Counted from the stretch's first letter, positions 17,200 to 26,188 are shown. The stretch: DNA of 64,000 nucleotides from CAZFHP01 sp964519365 (GCA_964519365.1 CAZFHP010000001.1:1-64000), one strand, 5' to 3'. Notes: generated from the letters alone by a model not told the origin. Translations and numbers: made by a program.

Positions 17200-17676
17200 T
17201 CATTGCAACAGGCATGTCTCAATATAAAGCTCAGAGTGACAAAGCGTAATTGGTTTACGATAATCTTGGCTTTGCAGCTCACACATTGCCCGAGCAAGAT
17301 CATGTGCACATTCTAAGTCTCTACCCTCTGATAATTTCGTACACGACACAAGCCATTCCATCACCCACGATATAACATCATCAAACGTTTGATCAAGCAT
17401 AAAATTTTTCGTATGGGCATACTCAAAAGAAAGATTCTGTATCCCAGCATACGTTTCTTGTGCTGTTTTCAGCATACTTGGGGAAAAATTAATCCCAATA
17501 ACTTTTCCAGCAGGAACTTGTTACACAATGGTCGCGACAACTTTACCATCACGGCAACCAATATCAAGAATAGTTTCATGCCCTTTAAAAGAAATGTCTT
17601 GTAAAACGTTAAACACAAATTGCTTTTGCGGTTTTGAACGTTCTTCGTAACATTTCCCATCCCATCTATCACTCAT
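17200..17676 (-). pseudogene. Degraded SAM methyltransferase gene
   Basis: From ATG 17676 the frame reads a methyltransferase start (KGHETILDIGCRDGKVVATIV), then TAA at 17521-17523, then continues in the same frame as QVPAGKVIGINFSPSML. A functional relative would have GCGDGK and a Gln codon where the stop is, so a single CAA-to-TAA change plus a Gly-to-Arg change in motif I are visible. The rest of the frame is shorter than a complete domain and loses recognisable motifs. Not related to the flanking pair beyond the common fold. Confidence 0.75.
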
Positions 17677-17696
17677 AACTCCCCCTTTCTATTACG

Positions 17697-18602
17697 TTAT
17701 TTGGGCCGCACTATCTTTCTTTTTTTAAACACCGTTACAAAGCCACTTGAGCACTGATACGATTTTGCGACTTGATGAATATCTCCTGTATATTCAGGAA
17801 TAATAAGTTCCTGGTTATTGTTTCGCATTAAAAGAAAATCATCTAAATCTTGTCCATCGTCATAAAAACGAAAGAATAAACTATTACTATCTACGCCAAG
17901 CAAACCTTTATTGTCCTTGGGAAAACACTGAATCTTTTTTGAGCTATCAAGGGCAAACCAAAAGCCGTTAGACATTATTATCCCTTGCTGTGAGGTTAAC
18001 AAACGATACATTCGTTTAAGCGTCCCAACAGGGTCAACTAAATGCCTAAGTGTCCAGCGAGAAACAATTAAATCAACTTTATTTTTAAGATCAAAGCCTC
18101 GTTTTAAAAACTCTTCATCAATATTCTCTATTTTAAATTGATTTAATTGATAATGCATAACGTTACCCTGACACGTAATAACTTCTTTACACTCTTGCCC
18201 GCCAGTAACACTAAAAATATGGATCTTTTTTGTCTTTTGATATTGTTTGCTCTTGCTAAGAACATCCATTGCATGGCGCCCCCATTTACCCGTTGCACAA
18301 CCAACATCAATTATATAGATCTCATCTTTTTTAGGAAAAGCAAGCTTCTTAAGAACGCTATCATCATTAAGCCCAAATAGTTTATAACGAGAAGAGCCAT
18401 TTTTCCCAGTCCATCTTTTCCCTTTTTTGTTTTTTTCAAAAGCTTTATCAACAGCCTCTTGTACTCTCTTGGGGCGATCTGATTCTACTTTTTTTTGTAT
18501 TTTCCTGTGCTGTTTTTTCTTTTTTTTAGCAATGCAATCACCACAAAAAAAACTTGCAACCAAAACGCTTAAAAAAAATCGAAACAATAGAGCATAAAAC
18601 AT
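17697..18602 (-). CDS. Methyltransferase-fold protein with signal peptide, paralog 2
   Basis: 301 residues; N-terminal export-like signal FRFFLSVLVASFFCGDCIA followed by a Lys-rich linker. The same core as 15828-17111 is present: IYIIDVGCATGKWG, HIFSVTGGQEC, NQFKIENIDEEF, VDLIVSRWTLRHLVDPVGT. Motif I has Ala for the second Gly of GCGTG, which still binds SAM in some families. It ends soon after the FVTVFKKRK strand, so it lacks the extra domain of its paralog. The two genes flank a methyltransferase pseudogene. Confidence 0.7.
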   Translation of the reverse strand: MFYALLFRFFLSVLVASFFCGDCIAKKKKKQHRKIQKKVESDRPKRVQEAVDKAFEKNKKGKRWTGKNGSSRYKLFGLNDDSVLKKLAFPKKDEIYIIDVGCATGKWGRHAMDVLSKSKQYQKTKKIHIFSVTGGQECKEVITCQGNVMHYQLNQFKIENIDEEFLKRGFDLKNKVDLIVSRWTLRHLVDPVGTLKRMYRLLTSQQGIIMSNGFWFALDSSKKIQCFPKDNKGLLGVDSNSLFFRFYDDGQDLDDFLLMRNNNQELIIPEYTGDIHQVAKSYQCSSGFVTVFKKRKIVRPK

Positions 18603-18694
18603 TTTATTCCCAAAAACGTAAGAAAATAAGCACTATCTTGAAAAAATTAGCATTTAACTTTTTTTGCATTTACTCTCCTAAAGAGGATTGAACA

Positions 18695-20332
18695 ATGTTA
18701 AAATGCAAACAATTACTTATTGTAACAATAATAACAAGCGCTATCAATAGCATTCAAGCCCCCATAGTCTCTGCGATGCACCCACCCGTTGTACCTCTGA
18801 GCGAAAGAGACCTTGCAACCTTCAGACAAAATGTAGAACACGCCAACGAACGTGCTGAAGATGCCGTTGAAAAATCCGACCAGTGTCTCTCAGTCATTTG
18901 CTCAATAAACCGTGAAGCTCTTTCCGCAGTAGATAGAACACGCGACACCATAAATGCACTTCGCGAAACAACAGATCGCCTATCACAACAAACCCAAGAA
19001 ATTGCCCCGAGAATAGAGCAAGCACAAACTGCTACACGAAATTTAGAACAAGAGTATCAACGGCTCAATACTGCTATGGCACAAAACTTTGCTCAAAACA
19101 TTACACAAGCAGAAGAGCGATTATCAGCAGTTGCACAGCAAGAACGAGCTCTTGACGTGCAAGATCGAATCAGAATAGAACAAGCAAGCATACATGAAAT
19201 GCAACAACAGGGAGTTTATGAACAAGCACAAAGAATTCAAGCACAAGCAACAATAAACGTCGAAAAAGAAAAGTGGAAAAATATTCACCAAATCTTAAAT
19301 AGCTCAAAGCCCATAATAAAAATTGTATCGGCGATAATCGCTATTGCTTTAGGCGTTTATCTAATTAAGCATGGGATGCCTATGCTCCTTGATTACTTAA
19401 CCGAACCAAGCGTTATAAAAGAAACATCTCGTATCGACTGGCTTGATTGGTTTGGACTTGATATTTGGCAAGACTCTTTAAAAGAAGATAGTAATCTTGA
19501 CGATCTTATTTTCACACCAAGCCTACATAAACAATTATTTGATCTTTTCCTACGCGTACAAACAGCTCACGAATATGATCAAACCCTTCCTAACGTATTA
19601 TTTCATGGCCCTTCAGGAACAGGAAAAACAGCTGTTGCCAAAATACTAGCATATGTATCAGGCTTTGATTATGCTATCACATCAGGTTCAGAGTTTGCCA
19701 AAGATTTAAAAATAGCAACCAAAGAATTACATAATCTTTTAAACTGGGCAGAAGAAAGCGACCGGGGAGTTATTATTTTTATTGATGAAGCAGAATCACT
19801 CTTTGCAAACAGAAATCTTTCCACAACACCAAACGCCAAGCAAGACTTTATTAATACTTTTTTATCACTTATTTCAGATCAATCGCAAAAAAATATAATG
19901 TTTATTTTCGTAACAAATCATCCATTTAAGTTAGACGATGCAATTACTAATCGTATAGGAACAAGTATAAAATTCACATTACCAACAGCATTAGAACGAG
20001 AACAAATTCTTTTAACATACCTTAATCAGTTTGCCAAAGAAAATAACGATGCAATCGTTGCGATACAACCAGAAGTTAAACAATCTCTTGCAAAATATGT
20101 CACCAATTTTGAAGACGTTTGCCCAAGAGATCTTAAATTTATGGCTGAAAAAATGATCATCACAGCTCGACGACAAGAACCTCAAGAACTAACACCAGAT
20201 ATCGTTCAAGCAATAGTTGACGAAAAGAAAGATGCCCTTGATCAAATAACACTTTGGAAAAAAGAACGCGAAAAATGGGTTGACGGTATCAAGTGGTCGC
20301 CGAACAAAACACTTATTTACTACACAGGCTGA
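18695..20332 (+). CDS. ATAD3-like membrane AAA ATPase
   Basis: 545 residues. A signal-like N-terminus (1-28) precedes a long Gln/Glu-rich coiled coil (~40-200), one transmembrane segment (~205-226), the linker EPSVIKETSR (~237-246) and a single AAA+ domain. Walker A is GPSGTGKT (305-312), Walker B is VIIFIDEAES (D364, E365), sensor 1 is FVTNHP and the arginine-finger region is ITNRIG. The coiled coil-TM-PSxxxETSR-AAA order and FDYAITSG after Walker A recall the mitochondrial inner-membrane protein ATAD3. With the signal removed, the coiled coil would face the periplasm and the ATPase the cytoplasm, the same topology as ATAD3. AGAGGA precedes the ATG. Function unknown here. Confidence 0.85.
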   Translation: MLKCKQLLIVTIITSAINSIQAPIVSAMHPPVVPLSERDLATFRQNVEHANERAEDAVEKSDQCLSVICSINREALSAVDRTRDTINALRETTDRLSQQTQEIAPRIEQAQTATRNLEQEYQRLNTAMAQNFAQNITQAEERLSAVAQQERALDVQDRIRIEQASIHEMQQQGVYEQAQRIQAQATINVEKEKWKNIHQILNSSKPIIKIVSAIIAIALGVYLIKHGMPMLLDYLTEPSVIKETSRIDWLDWFGLDIWQDSLKEDSNLDDLIFTPSLHKQLFDLFLRVQTAHEYDQTLPNVLFHGPSGTGKTAVAKILAYVSGFDYAITSGSEFAKDLKIATKELHNLLNWAEESDRGVIIFIDEAESLFANRNLSTTPNAKQDFINTFLSLISDQSQKNIMFIFVTNHPFKLDDAITNRIGTSIKFTLPTALEREQILLTYLNQFAKENNDAIVAIQPEVKQSLAKYVTNFEDVCPRDLKFMAEKMIITARRQEPQELTPDIVQAIVDEKKDALDQITLWKKEREKWVDGIKWSPNKTLIYYTG

Positions 20333-20336
20333 CACT

Positions 20337-21254
20337 ATGAAATATCGATATTTATTTTGTTGTATCACATGCTTTGTCACACTAAACATTTACTCTTTTT
20401 TATGCGCACATAACGCACAAGCACACCCAATAGAAACTCCAAATATTATTTCAGGATACGAAAAAGACATAACACTTCTTGCCGAACATATTTACGACCT
20501 GCTTGAGCAAAAGCTCTCACTTGATCAAATCGCAGATATTTTCATAGAAAATCCAAACGGTACCTACAATATCGAGAATCTCACACAGTATATTCAAGAG
20601 TTATTAGATCAAGATCTCTCAAAAGAAAAGATCATCAATATTATTGTTAAAAATAAAGAAGCAGAAGAGTTTTATGCCCACAAAAACTTTTGGGACAAAA
20701 TAGAGCATGGGTATCTTACGTTCAAAATTATTATCATTGTTACTATCGTCACTATTATCAGTTATATGATATATCGTTATTGCAAAAACAATCAAGGCGG
20801 TTCTGGAAATGCCTCTGGAGCAGGGAGTAACCCCGTTCAAGAATCACACCCCGACCAAACACTTATAGATCCACCCCCACAGCCAGATCTACCACAACAA
20901 ACACCCACTCAGCCAGAACCTCTAGAGCTGACCCCATCAGAAGAACCACAAAATCATTCAGAACCTGAACCACATAACCCACAAGAAGCAATAGAGCCAC
21001 ACTCAATTCCGGAAGAAAACAATCAAGAAGAAGCCATACCACATATTCCCGAAGGCAATCAAATAACCCCTAATACTCCGCCGCTAGGGGGGCAAGAAAC
21101 GCCGTCACAAGAAATACCTAATCCAGACCTCCCCCCCGCCCGCATACAACAAATACAACAAATACAACAAATACAACAAATACGAACTTCCAGATACTCC
21201 TCAACAGCCGGAGAACAATTTACACACTTTTCTCGTTTGAGATTAGATCTCTAG
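20337..21254 (+). CDS. Exported single-span protein with proline-rich tail
   Basis: Starts at ATG 20337, 4 bases after the AAA ATPase stop, so the two genes form an operon. ~305 residues: a signal peptide (to about AHNAQAHP), a helical region with two similar segments (LAEHIYDLLEQKLSLDQIAD and YIQELLDQDLSKEKIINI), a transmembrane helix near residues 128-150, then a low-complexity Pro/Glu/Gln tail. The tail ends in IQQ repeats encoded by four perfect 9-base units (21144-21179). No known family. Likely a membrane partner or substrate adaptor of the ATPase (inference from the operon). Confidence 0.7.
   Translation: MKYRYLFCCITCFVTLNIYSFLCAHNAQAHPIETPNIISGYEKDITLLAEHIYDLLEQKLSLDQIADIFIENPNGTYNIENLTQYIQELLDQDLSKEKIINIIVKNKEAEEFYAHKNFWDKIEHGYLTFKIIIIVTIVTIISYMIYRYCKNNQGGSGNASGAGSNPVQESHPDQTLIDPPPQPDLPQQTPTQPEPLELTPSEEPQNHSEPEPHNPQEAIEPHSIPEENNQEEAIPHIPEGNQITPNTPPLGGQETPSQEIPNPDLPPARIQQIQQIQQIQQIRTSRYSSTAGEQFTHFSRLRLDL
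21144..21179 (+). repeat. 9-base tandem repeat inside a coding region
   Basis: Four identical ATACAACAA units encode repeated I-Q-Q. Unit number can vary without breaking the frame. Confidence 0.8.
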
Positions 21255-21261
21255 AAAACAT

Positions 21262-21290
21262 TTGACATCACACACAAGAGCCTTTAAATT
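21262..21290 (+). promoter_or_regulatory. Candidate promoter of rubrerythrin
   Basis: TTGACA at 21262-21267, a 17-base spacer and TAAATT at 21285-21290, 43 bases before the start codon. A near-consensus sigma70-type pair. Confidence 0.6.
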
Positions 21291-21333
21291 TATTGCTTGT
21301 GTAACTCTCTAATCTCAAAATAATGGGACCAAT

Positions 21334-21897
21334 ATGTCCAACTTAAAAAATACTAAGACCGAAAAAAATATTTTGACGGCATTTGCTGGTGAATCACAAG
21401 CACGAAATCGATATACCTACTTTGCGTCAAAAGCAAAAAAAGAAGGCTTCGTACAAATAGCTGCTATTTTTGAAGAAACCGCAAATCACGAAAAAGAACA
21501 TGCAAAAAGATTGTTTAAGTTTCTTGAAGGGGGAGAAGTCGAAGTTCAGGCAAGCTTTCCTGCAGGTAAAATTGGAACTACCTTAGAAAATCTTGAAGCA
21601 TCTGTTCGTGGCGAAAACGAAGAACATACACATATGTACCCAACGTTTGCCAAAGAAGCACGAGAAGAAGGTTTTGAAAATATAGCACAAGTATTTGAAT
21701 CGATCGCACAAGCAGAAATATATCACGAATCTCGCTTTAAACATTTTGCCGAACGTATCAAAAGCAATACTGTATTTAAACAAGACAAAGAAGTAAAATG
21801 GGTATGTAGAAACTGTGGATATGTACACACAGGAGCAGAAGCTCCTGATGAGTGTCCTGCATGCGCTCACCCACAAGCACATTATCAATTAATCTGA
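21334..21897 (+). CDS. rbr: Rubrerythrin
   Basis: 187 residues, full length for the family. The N-terminal four-helix domain carries the diiron ligands (FAGESQARNRY, EETANHEKEHA, then EARE and IYHESRF). The C-terminal rubredoxin-like domain has CRNCGYVHTG and CPACAHP, which bind one iron. Rubrerythrin reduces hydrogen peroxide and protects anaerobic or microaerobic cells from oxidative stress (established). It has its own promoter and terminator, so it is a single-gene unit. Confidence 0.95.
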   Translation: MSNLKNTKTEKNILTAFAGESQARNRYTYFASKAKKEGFVQIAAIFEETANHEKEHAKRLFKFLEGGEVEVQASFPAGKIGTTLENLEASVRGENEEHTHMYPTFAKEAREEGFENIAQVFESIAQAEIYHESRFKHFAERIKSNTVFKQDKEVKWVCRNCGYVHTGAEAPDECPACAHPQAHYQLI

Positions 21898-21920
21898 ACT
21901 TTATTATCCAATACGTACAA

Positions 21921-21951
21921 AAAAGCGTAAGCAGTTATTGCTTACGCTTTT
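21921..21951. terminator. Bidirectional terminator after rubrerythrin
   Basis: A 13-bp stem (21921-21933 with 21939-21951), 5-base loop, A-tract on the left and T-tract on the right. It overlaps the last codons of the converging small gene. Confidence 0.8.
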
Positions 21952-22145
21952 CTAACAAATTCCCAAATAACTTTGCCTTTGCAATTTCGACATGGCGGAA
22001 ACTTTTCCCCTTTGGTCAATGGAATTTCTCGTTGTTCTTCTGACTTACAACTTTCTTTGCCTGTACAATCACGACCTTTTAAACGATAAACTCCAGACTC
22101 TGGACAAACTTCTCCAATATGAAACGTATCACCTCTATGAGCCAT
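21942..22145 (-). CDS. Small Cys-rich protein (YjzC-like)
   Basis: 67 residues: GEVCPESGVYRLKG, a central CTGKESC, then GEKFPPCRNCKGKVIWEF. The layout CP-SG-Y ... G--FPPC---W recalls small zinc-ribbon-like proteins of the YjzC type. Four Cys suitably spaced for a metal site (CP, C..C, C..C) are visible. The 3' end lies inside the terminator stem. Confidence 0.7.
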   Translation of the reverse strand: MAHRGDTFHIGEVCPESGVYRLKGRDCTGKESCKSEEQREIPLTKGEKFPPCRNCKGKVIWEFVRKA

Positions 22146-22236
22146 AGCTTCTCTCCCTCTTTGTTAAACTCAAAAAAATCTTTTATCTCTCGAAGTTATT
22201 TATAGATTAACGCTACAGGATACCATATTGTCAAGA

Positions 22237-22686
22237 TTATTGATCTAATCGACCTAATCTCATTTGTTCTGCAAGCTTTAAACTTGCTTTCGTATGTTCA
22301 TCAACTTTTTCATGAGCAAGAGCTTCACCTAGAGTCATCCAGGCAACACTGTCAAGCTCATCCGGCTCAAGAGCTCGAGCTTCACCAGATTTGTATCGAC
22401 AAAGAAAAACAATATCAAGAACCCACGCCCCAAAATCAGCATAAAACAAACTGCTTTTTATATAGCGCATGTCATTATGAACTTCTAAGCCAACTTCTTC
22501 CATAATTTCACGTTTAAGAGTCTGTTCTAAAACATCCTGGCAATTCTCTGTCGCTTCAACTTTGCCTCCAACTATCGAAAAAACACCTGGAGCATGATCT
22601 TCTTTGTGACTTCGCTCTGCTAACAACCATTTATTATCTTTAAAAATAGCCGCTTCGACGTTTACAACATATAGTTTCTTAGGCAT
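22237..22686 (-). CDS. Nudix hydrolase
   Basis: 149 residues. The Nudix box is GGKVEATE ... KREIMEEVGL, but there are 11 residues rather than 7 between the first Glu and REIMEE; several Nudix subfamilies have such an insertion. Preceded by ERSHKEDHAPGVFSIVGG. These enzymes cleave nucleoside-diphosphate derivatives; the substrate cannot be read from sequence. GAAAGG lies just before the ATG. Confidence 0.85.
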   Translation of the reverse strand: MPKKLYVVNVEAAIFKDNKWLLAERSHKEDHAPGVFSIVGGKVEATENCQDVLEQTLKREIMEEVGLEVHNDMRYIKSSLFYADFGAWVLDIVFLCRYKSGEARALEPDELDSVAWMTLGEALAHEKVDEHTKASLKLAEQMRLGRLDQ

Positions 22687-22703
22687 AACGACCTTTCATC
22701 ACA

Positions 22704-23105
22704 TTAAAAAATATCCAGCTGGTCACTTTCTGGTTCAGAAATTTTTTTCAAGACAAACCTCATAATGCTTTGCGCAGACTTAATGGCAATCTTGACGTCA
22801 TCTGATTCTGGAATATCATGTTCTGTTGGATATCTAAACTTAGTTGCAAATGGATTAAGCTGCTCAACTATCTCGTTAAGTTTATTAAAATTTTGATCAA
22901 TTTGAACACACAACCAGTTAAGTTTAATAAGATCATGCGTTTTTAGAATTTCTTGTTTTTGAAAAGCTAAATAACCCTTCAGAGATTTCTCAGATGCTTG
23001 CTGGCAATGATACACCGCTGTTGAAAACAACTCATTCTTTAAAAGCACTTTAGCAGAAAGCAAATCTGTTTTCGCGATCTTCAACCAGTCTTCATGCCCG
23101 AGCAT
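22704..23105 (-). CDS. HEPN-domain protein (toxin-like partner)
   Basis: 133 residues. An all-alpha HEPN domain: DWLKIAKTDLLSAKVLL, AVYHCQQASEKSLKGYL, LKTHDL. A late FRYPTEH provides R-x4-H, the RNase motif of HEPN toxins. The start overlaps the 3' end of the nucleotidyltransferase gene by 14 bases, so they form one transcript. HEPN/MNT pairs act as toxin-antitoxin modules in which MNT adenylylates the HEPN RNase (established for several pairs). Confidence 0.85.
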   Translation of the reverse strand: MLGHEDWLKIAKTDLLSAKVLLKNELFSTAVYHCQQASEKSLKGYLAFQKQEILKTHDLIKLNWLCVQIDQNFNKLNEIVEQLNPFATKFRYPTEHDIPESDDVKIAIKSAQSIMRFVLKKISEPESDQLDIF

Positions 23106-23415
23106 AAATAAGCTCTCCGTCCCTTTTAATCTTATGGCTAAGCGTTGTTACATTATTTGAAATACGATCAAATTCTTCTTTGGTTTGAACAATAAGATCC
23201 TTTGATATCCCCTCTAAACCACGAAGCGCCTTGTACCCAATAAGAGGCCGCTTATACGTTTTTTGTTCAGATTCTTCGACAACAATCAATAAATCTAAGT
23301 CGCTATCTTCTGTTGGGGTACCCCATGCATATGATCCAAAAAGATAAATTTCTACAGGGTCATACGCCTTTACAAGCCGACTTTTTATCTCTTCTATAAC
23401 CTCTTTACTTACCAT
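23092..23415 (-). CDS. MNT-type nucleotidyltransferase (antitoxin-like)
   Basis: Start placed at ATG 23415, preceded by GAGGGA; the longer frame from TTG 23451 has no such site. ~107 residues. The minimal nucleotidyltransferase signature is VEIYLFGSYAWGTPTEDSDLDLLIVV: GS at the active-site turn and D-x-D metal ligands 12 residues later, plus a third acidic position near KDLIV. The downstream gene is HEPN. Confidence 0.88.
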   Translation of the reverse strand: MVSKEVIEEIKSRLVKAYDPVEIYLFGSYAWGTPTEDSDLDLLIVVEESEQKTYKRPLIGYKALRGLEGISKDLIVQTKEEFDRISNNVTTLSHKIKRDGELIYARA

Positions 23416-23501
23416 GCATCCCTCTACTTCCATACCAACAATACTAATCAATCTGATATTAATTAGATTGTACCGCCAAAAAGTAAAAAATCAAAAAAGC
23501 T

Positions 23502-24971
23502 TTAACGTCGAAATCTCCGAAAATTGTTTGATCGCCTTTGAGAGTTACTTGATCGACCTTGGAAACTACCAGACCGACCACCTTGTTTATCAGATTCAAT
23601 TACAATTTTAAGCAAAGCTGCTGTAACGGCATCGGGCTTATGATCCCCAATAAAATTTCCAATCGCATGCAAATAACGCGCAAGATCATCCCCATTAATC
23701 GATCGTTCAACACGTTTGAAAATTTTGCTTGCTTTTTTCTGTATCCGTCTCTCAGGCGTTTCCTGGGCTTGCTCTTGTTGTTTAGAAGCTTGAGAGTTAT
23801 CATTACCGCTAACGCTATAATTATCGCTCAAAACAGGAGCTTCGCGCTCTTCAATCGACATATTCGTATAAAAACTAATGTCACGAATACGATGAACTTC
23901 TCTTCTCCCAGAAACTAAGCTAATGGCTTTGCCTGTTTTGCCTGCTCGCCCGGTACGGCCAATTCTATGAACATATGAATCATGATCTTTTGGAATCTCA
24001 AAATTAAAGACAATCTCGATATTTGCTACGTCTATACCGCGAGCCGCAACATCTGTTGCAACAAGAATATTTGTTCTGCCTGACCGGAAATTCTTCATAA
24101 TTCTATCGCGCTTTGCTTGACGACAGTCACCATGAATCCCTTCAGCATGGAAACCACACGTTTCAAGACGCTTGGCTATTTTATCTACTTTTCTCTTTGT
24201 GTTACAAAAAACAATAGCTAATTCTGGATTATGCTGTTTAATCAAGCATATAAGAGTATCGATCTTTCTTGTTTGATCTACGTCAAAATATACTTGTTCA
24301 ACAGCAGACATATCTCTCTTTTCAGGAGCAACTTTAATAATTTTAGGGTTCTTTTGATAACGTTTTGCTAGCTGCAAAACTTCTTTTGGCATCGTCGCAG
24401 AAAAAAGAACTGTTTGACGTTTATCATGTTTAATCGACTTTAAAATTTTCTCAATATCAGGTCTAAAACCCATATCAAGCATCTCATCAGCTTCATCAAG
24501 AACGATCATGTTAACGTTATGCAATTTTAATGTTCTACGTTCAATGTGATCCAATACTCGACCTGGCGTTCCAACAATAATCTGAGGCTTCTTGCGTAAC
24601 CCAAACAATTGTCGTTCAATTGGTTGTCCACCATAAATAGGCAATGCTTTAATCGCTTTTTTGTATTGTAAAAACTTCGTAATTTCACCAGATACTTGCA
24701 TAGCCAACTCTCGCGTTGGACATAAAATAAGAACCTGAACATCTTTGCTTTCTATATTAATCTTTTCAATAGCAGGAAGAGCAAACGCTGCTGTTTTACC
24801 TGTTCCAGTTGATGCCTGTCCAATAACATCTCTGCCCGCAATAATTTCTGGAATAGCTTCTGCCTGAATAGGAGTAGCTTTACTAAAACCCATCTTTGTA
24901 ATGGATTTTAAAAGATCTTGAGATAAGTTTAATTTCTCAAATTCTATAGAATTATTTGTTTTATTCGTCAT
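23502..24971 (-). CDS. DEAD-box RNA helicase
   Basis: 489 residues with all helicase motifs in order: Q-motif (ATPIQ), I ASTGTGKT, Ia PTRELA, Ib TPGRV, II DEAD, III SAT, IV IVFCNTK, V ARGIDV, VI HRIGRTGRAG. After the core (~370) come a linker, a ~70-residue helical region (KKASKIFKRVERSINGDD ... AALLKIVIES) and a basic Arg/Ser/Gly tail typical for RNA contact. Closest in style to DeaD/CshA helicases used in ribosome assembly and cold adaptation; the exact subfamily is not decided. Its own 5' region of ~290 bases (24972-25261) is non-coding, with nothing recognised. Confidence 0.95.
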   Translation of the reverse strand: MTNKTNNSIEFEKLNLSQDLLKSITKMGFSKATPIQAEAIPEIIAGRDVIGQASTGTGKTAAFALPAIEKINIESKDVQVLILCPTRELAMQVSGEITKFLQYKKAIKALPIYGGQPIERQLFGLRKKPQIIVGTPGRVLDHIERRTLKLHNVNMIVLDEADEMLDMGFRPDIEKILKSIKHDKRQTVLFSATMPKEVLQLAKRYQKNPKIIKVAPEKRDMSAVEQVYFDVDQTRKIDTLICLIKQHNPELAIVFCNTKRKVDKIAKRLETCGFHAEGIHGDCRQAKRDRIMKNFRSGRTNILVATDVAARGIDVANIEIVFNFEIPKDHDSYVHRIGRTGRAGKTGKAISLVSGRREVHRIRDISFYTNMSIEEREAPVLSDNYSVSGNDNSQASKQQEQAQETPERRIQKKASKIFKRVERSINGDDLARYLHAIGNFIGDHKPDAVTAALLKIVIESDKQGGRSGSFQGRSSNSQRRSNNFRRFRR

Positions 24972-25261
24972 AAGTATAATCTTTCGGTTATAAAAAAGTA
25001 ACAGTTATATCCTCGGTGTGTTTTCATGAGTTAAAGTCAAAAGCAAACTCTGCAAGAATTTGTCACTTTTATAAAACCGTCGATTACTGCTTAACGCTTG
25101 AATAAGCCCCCCAACGATTCTCTTTCATTTAAGAAATCTCTATCTCAAATAAACACATATAAACTCTTAGAATTAGAAGTCTATATAAACACATCATATC
25201 ACAATACTTCTATTTGTCAAACACAAACAAAAACCGTAAGAAAAATACTATTTTGCCTCTG

Positions 25262-26188
25262 CTATCGCTCTAAAAGCCGTCGTTTTAACCCACGATACTT
25301 CCATCTAACCTGATCAAGAAGCTTTTTATACACAGACTTGCCTTTCAAGACACTGGGATATCGTTTTATAACGTCTTCATGCAAGCGTAAGAACTTTTCA
25401 CCCGTTTTTGCCTGATCAGCATAAAACTTTTCTATAATCTTGCCCAAATTGTTTTCTTGAGGATCATAAAAAATATCTTCCCATTTTTTGAGATAATTTT
25501 TGAGATCATGCTTAAACTTTGCATAATTCGTCTTACGAACGTTTACATTTGCATGCGGATAATGCTCAACATACGAATCAGGCGAATCGATAACTTCATA
25601 GCCCTTATCCCACATTTTTAAACATAAATCACCGTCACCGTTATAAAAAAAGAACGTTTGCTCGTCAATATAACCAACATCTTCTAATGCTCGCTTAAGA
25701 TACATGCCATGGTTAACATACATTTTTTCACCAAGCGTACACCCAACATGATAAGACTTATCACATGACCAATCTCGAAAGTAAAACGCAACCGCTCCAA
25801 CTTTCTTCCCATTATTCAAAGCACTTTCAAAACACGAATACCCATTAATAATCGCACCGGGAACAAGTAAGCAATCGTCACTTAACATACATACGTATTT
25901 ACCCTGAGATATTTTAAAGCCCAAATTCATAAAATATCCCCACGACCGTCGCTCGATTTTTTTGCCAAGCCAATCCCCCCGATTATGCTGCACAATCGTA
26001 ATAATATCTTTTTGTGCGCGTAACCATTCAAGCGAACCGTCGTCAGAACCCCCATCTATTACGATTATTTCATAGCATAAGTTAAAACGAGAATTCTGAA
26101 ACTCTTCGCGAATACTATTAACCGTCAGGGGCAAAAACTTTATGCGATTATATGATCCTAAAACAACAGAGATTATGGGCTTGTTCAT
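25262..26188 (-). CDS. Family 2 glycosyltransferase
   Basis: 308 residues, GT-A fold. N-terminal ISVVLGSYNRIKFL, IIVIDGGSDDGSLEWL and GKYVCMLSDDCLLVPGA, where SDD is the metal-binding DxD-type motif. The mid-protein FFYNGDGDLCLKMWDKGYEV and a C-terminal HYPHANVNVRK are shared with the paralog at 32119-33054. It starts at ATG 26188 overlapping the aminotransferase stop by 4 bases (ATGA). Sugar donor unknown. Confidence 0.88.
   Translation of the reverse strand: MNKPIISVVLGSYNRIKFLPLTVNSIREEFQNSRFNLCYEIIVIDGGSDDGSLEWLRAQKDIITIVQHNRGDWLGKKIERRSWGYFMNLGFKISQGKYVCMLSDDCLLVPGAIINGYSCFESALNNGKKVGAVAFYFRDWSCDKSYHVGCTLGEKMYVNHGMYLKRALEDVGYIDEQTFFFYNGDGDLCLKMWDKGYEVIDSPDSYVEHYPHANVNVRKTNYAKFKHDLKNYLKKWEDIFYDPQENNLGKIIEKFYADQAKTGEKFLRLHEDVIKRYPSVLKGKSVYKKLLDQVRWKYRGLKRRLLER

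Noticed and set aside
18695..20332. FtsH-type membrane protease
   Set aside because: No HEXXH zinc site follows the AAA domain, and the N-terminal coiled coil and ETSR linker fit ATAD3 instead.
24972..25261. Small plus-strand frame in the helicase-GT2 gap
   Set aside because: The frame from ~25098 has no ribosome site and no recognisable sequence; treated as non-coding.
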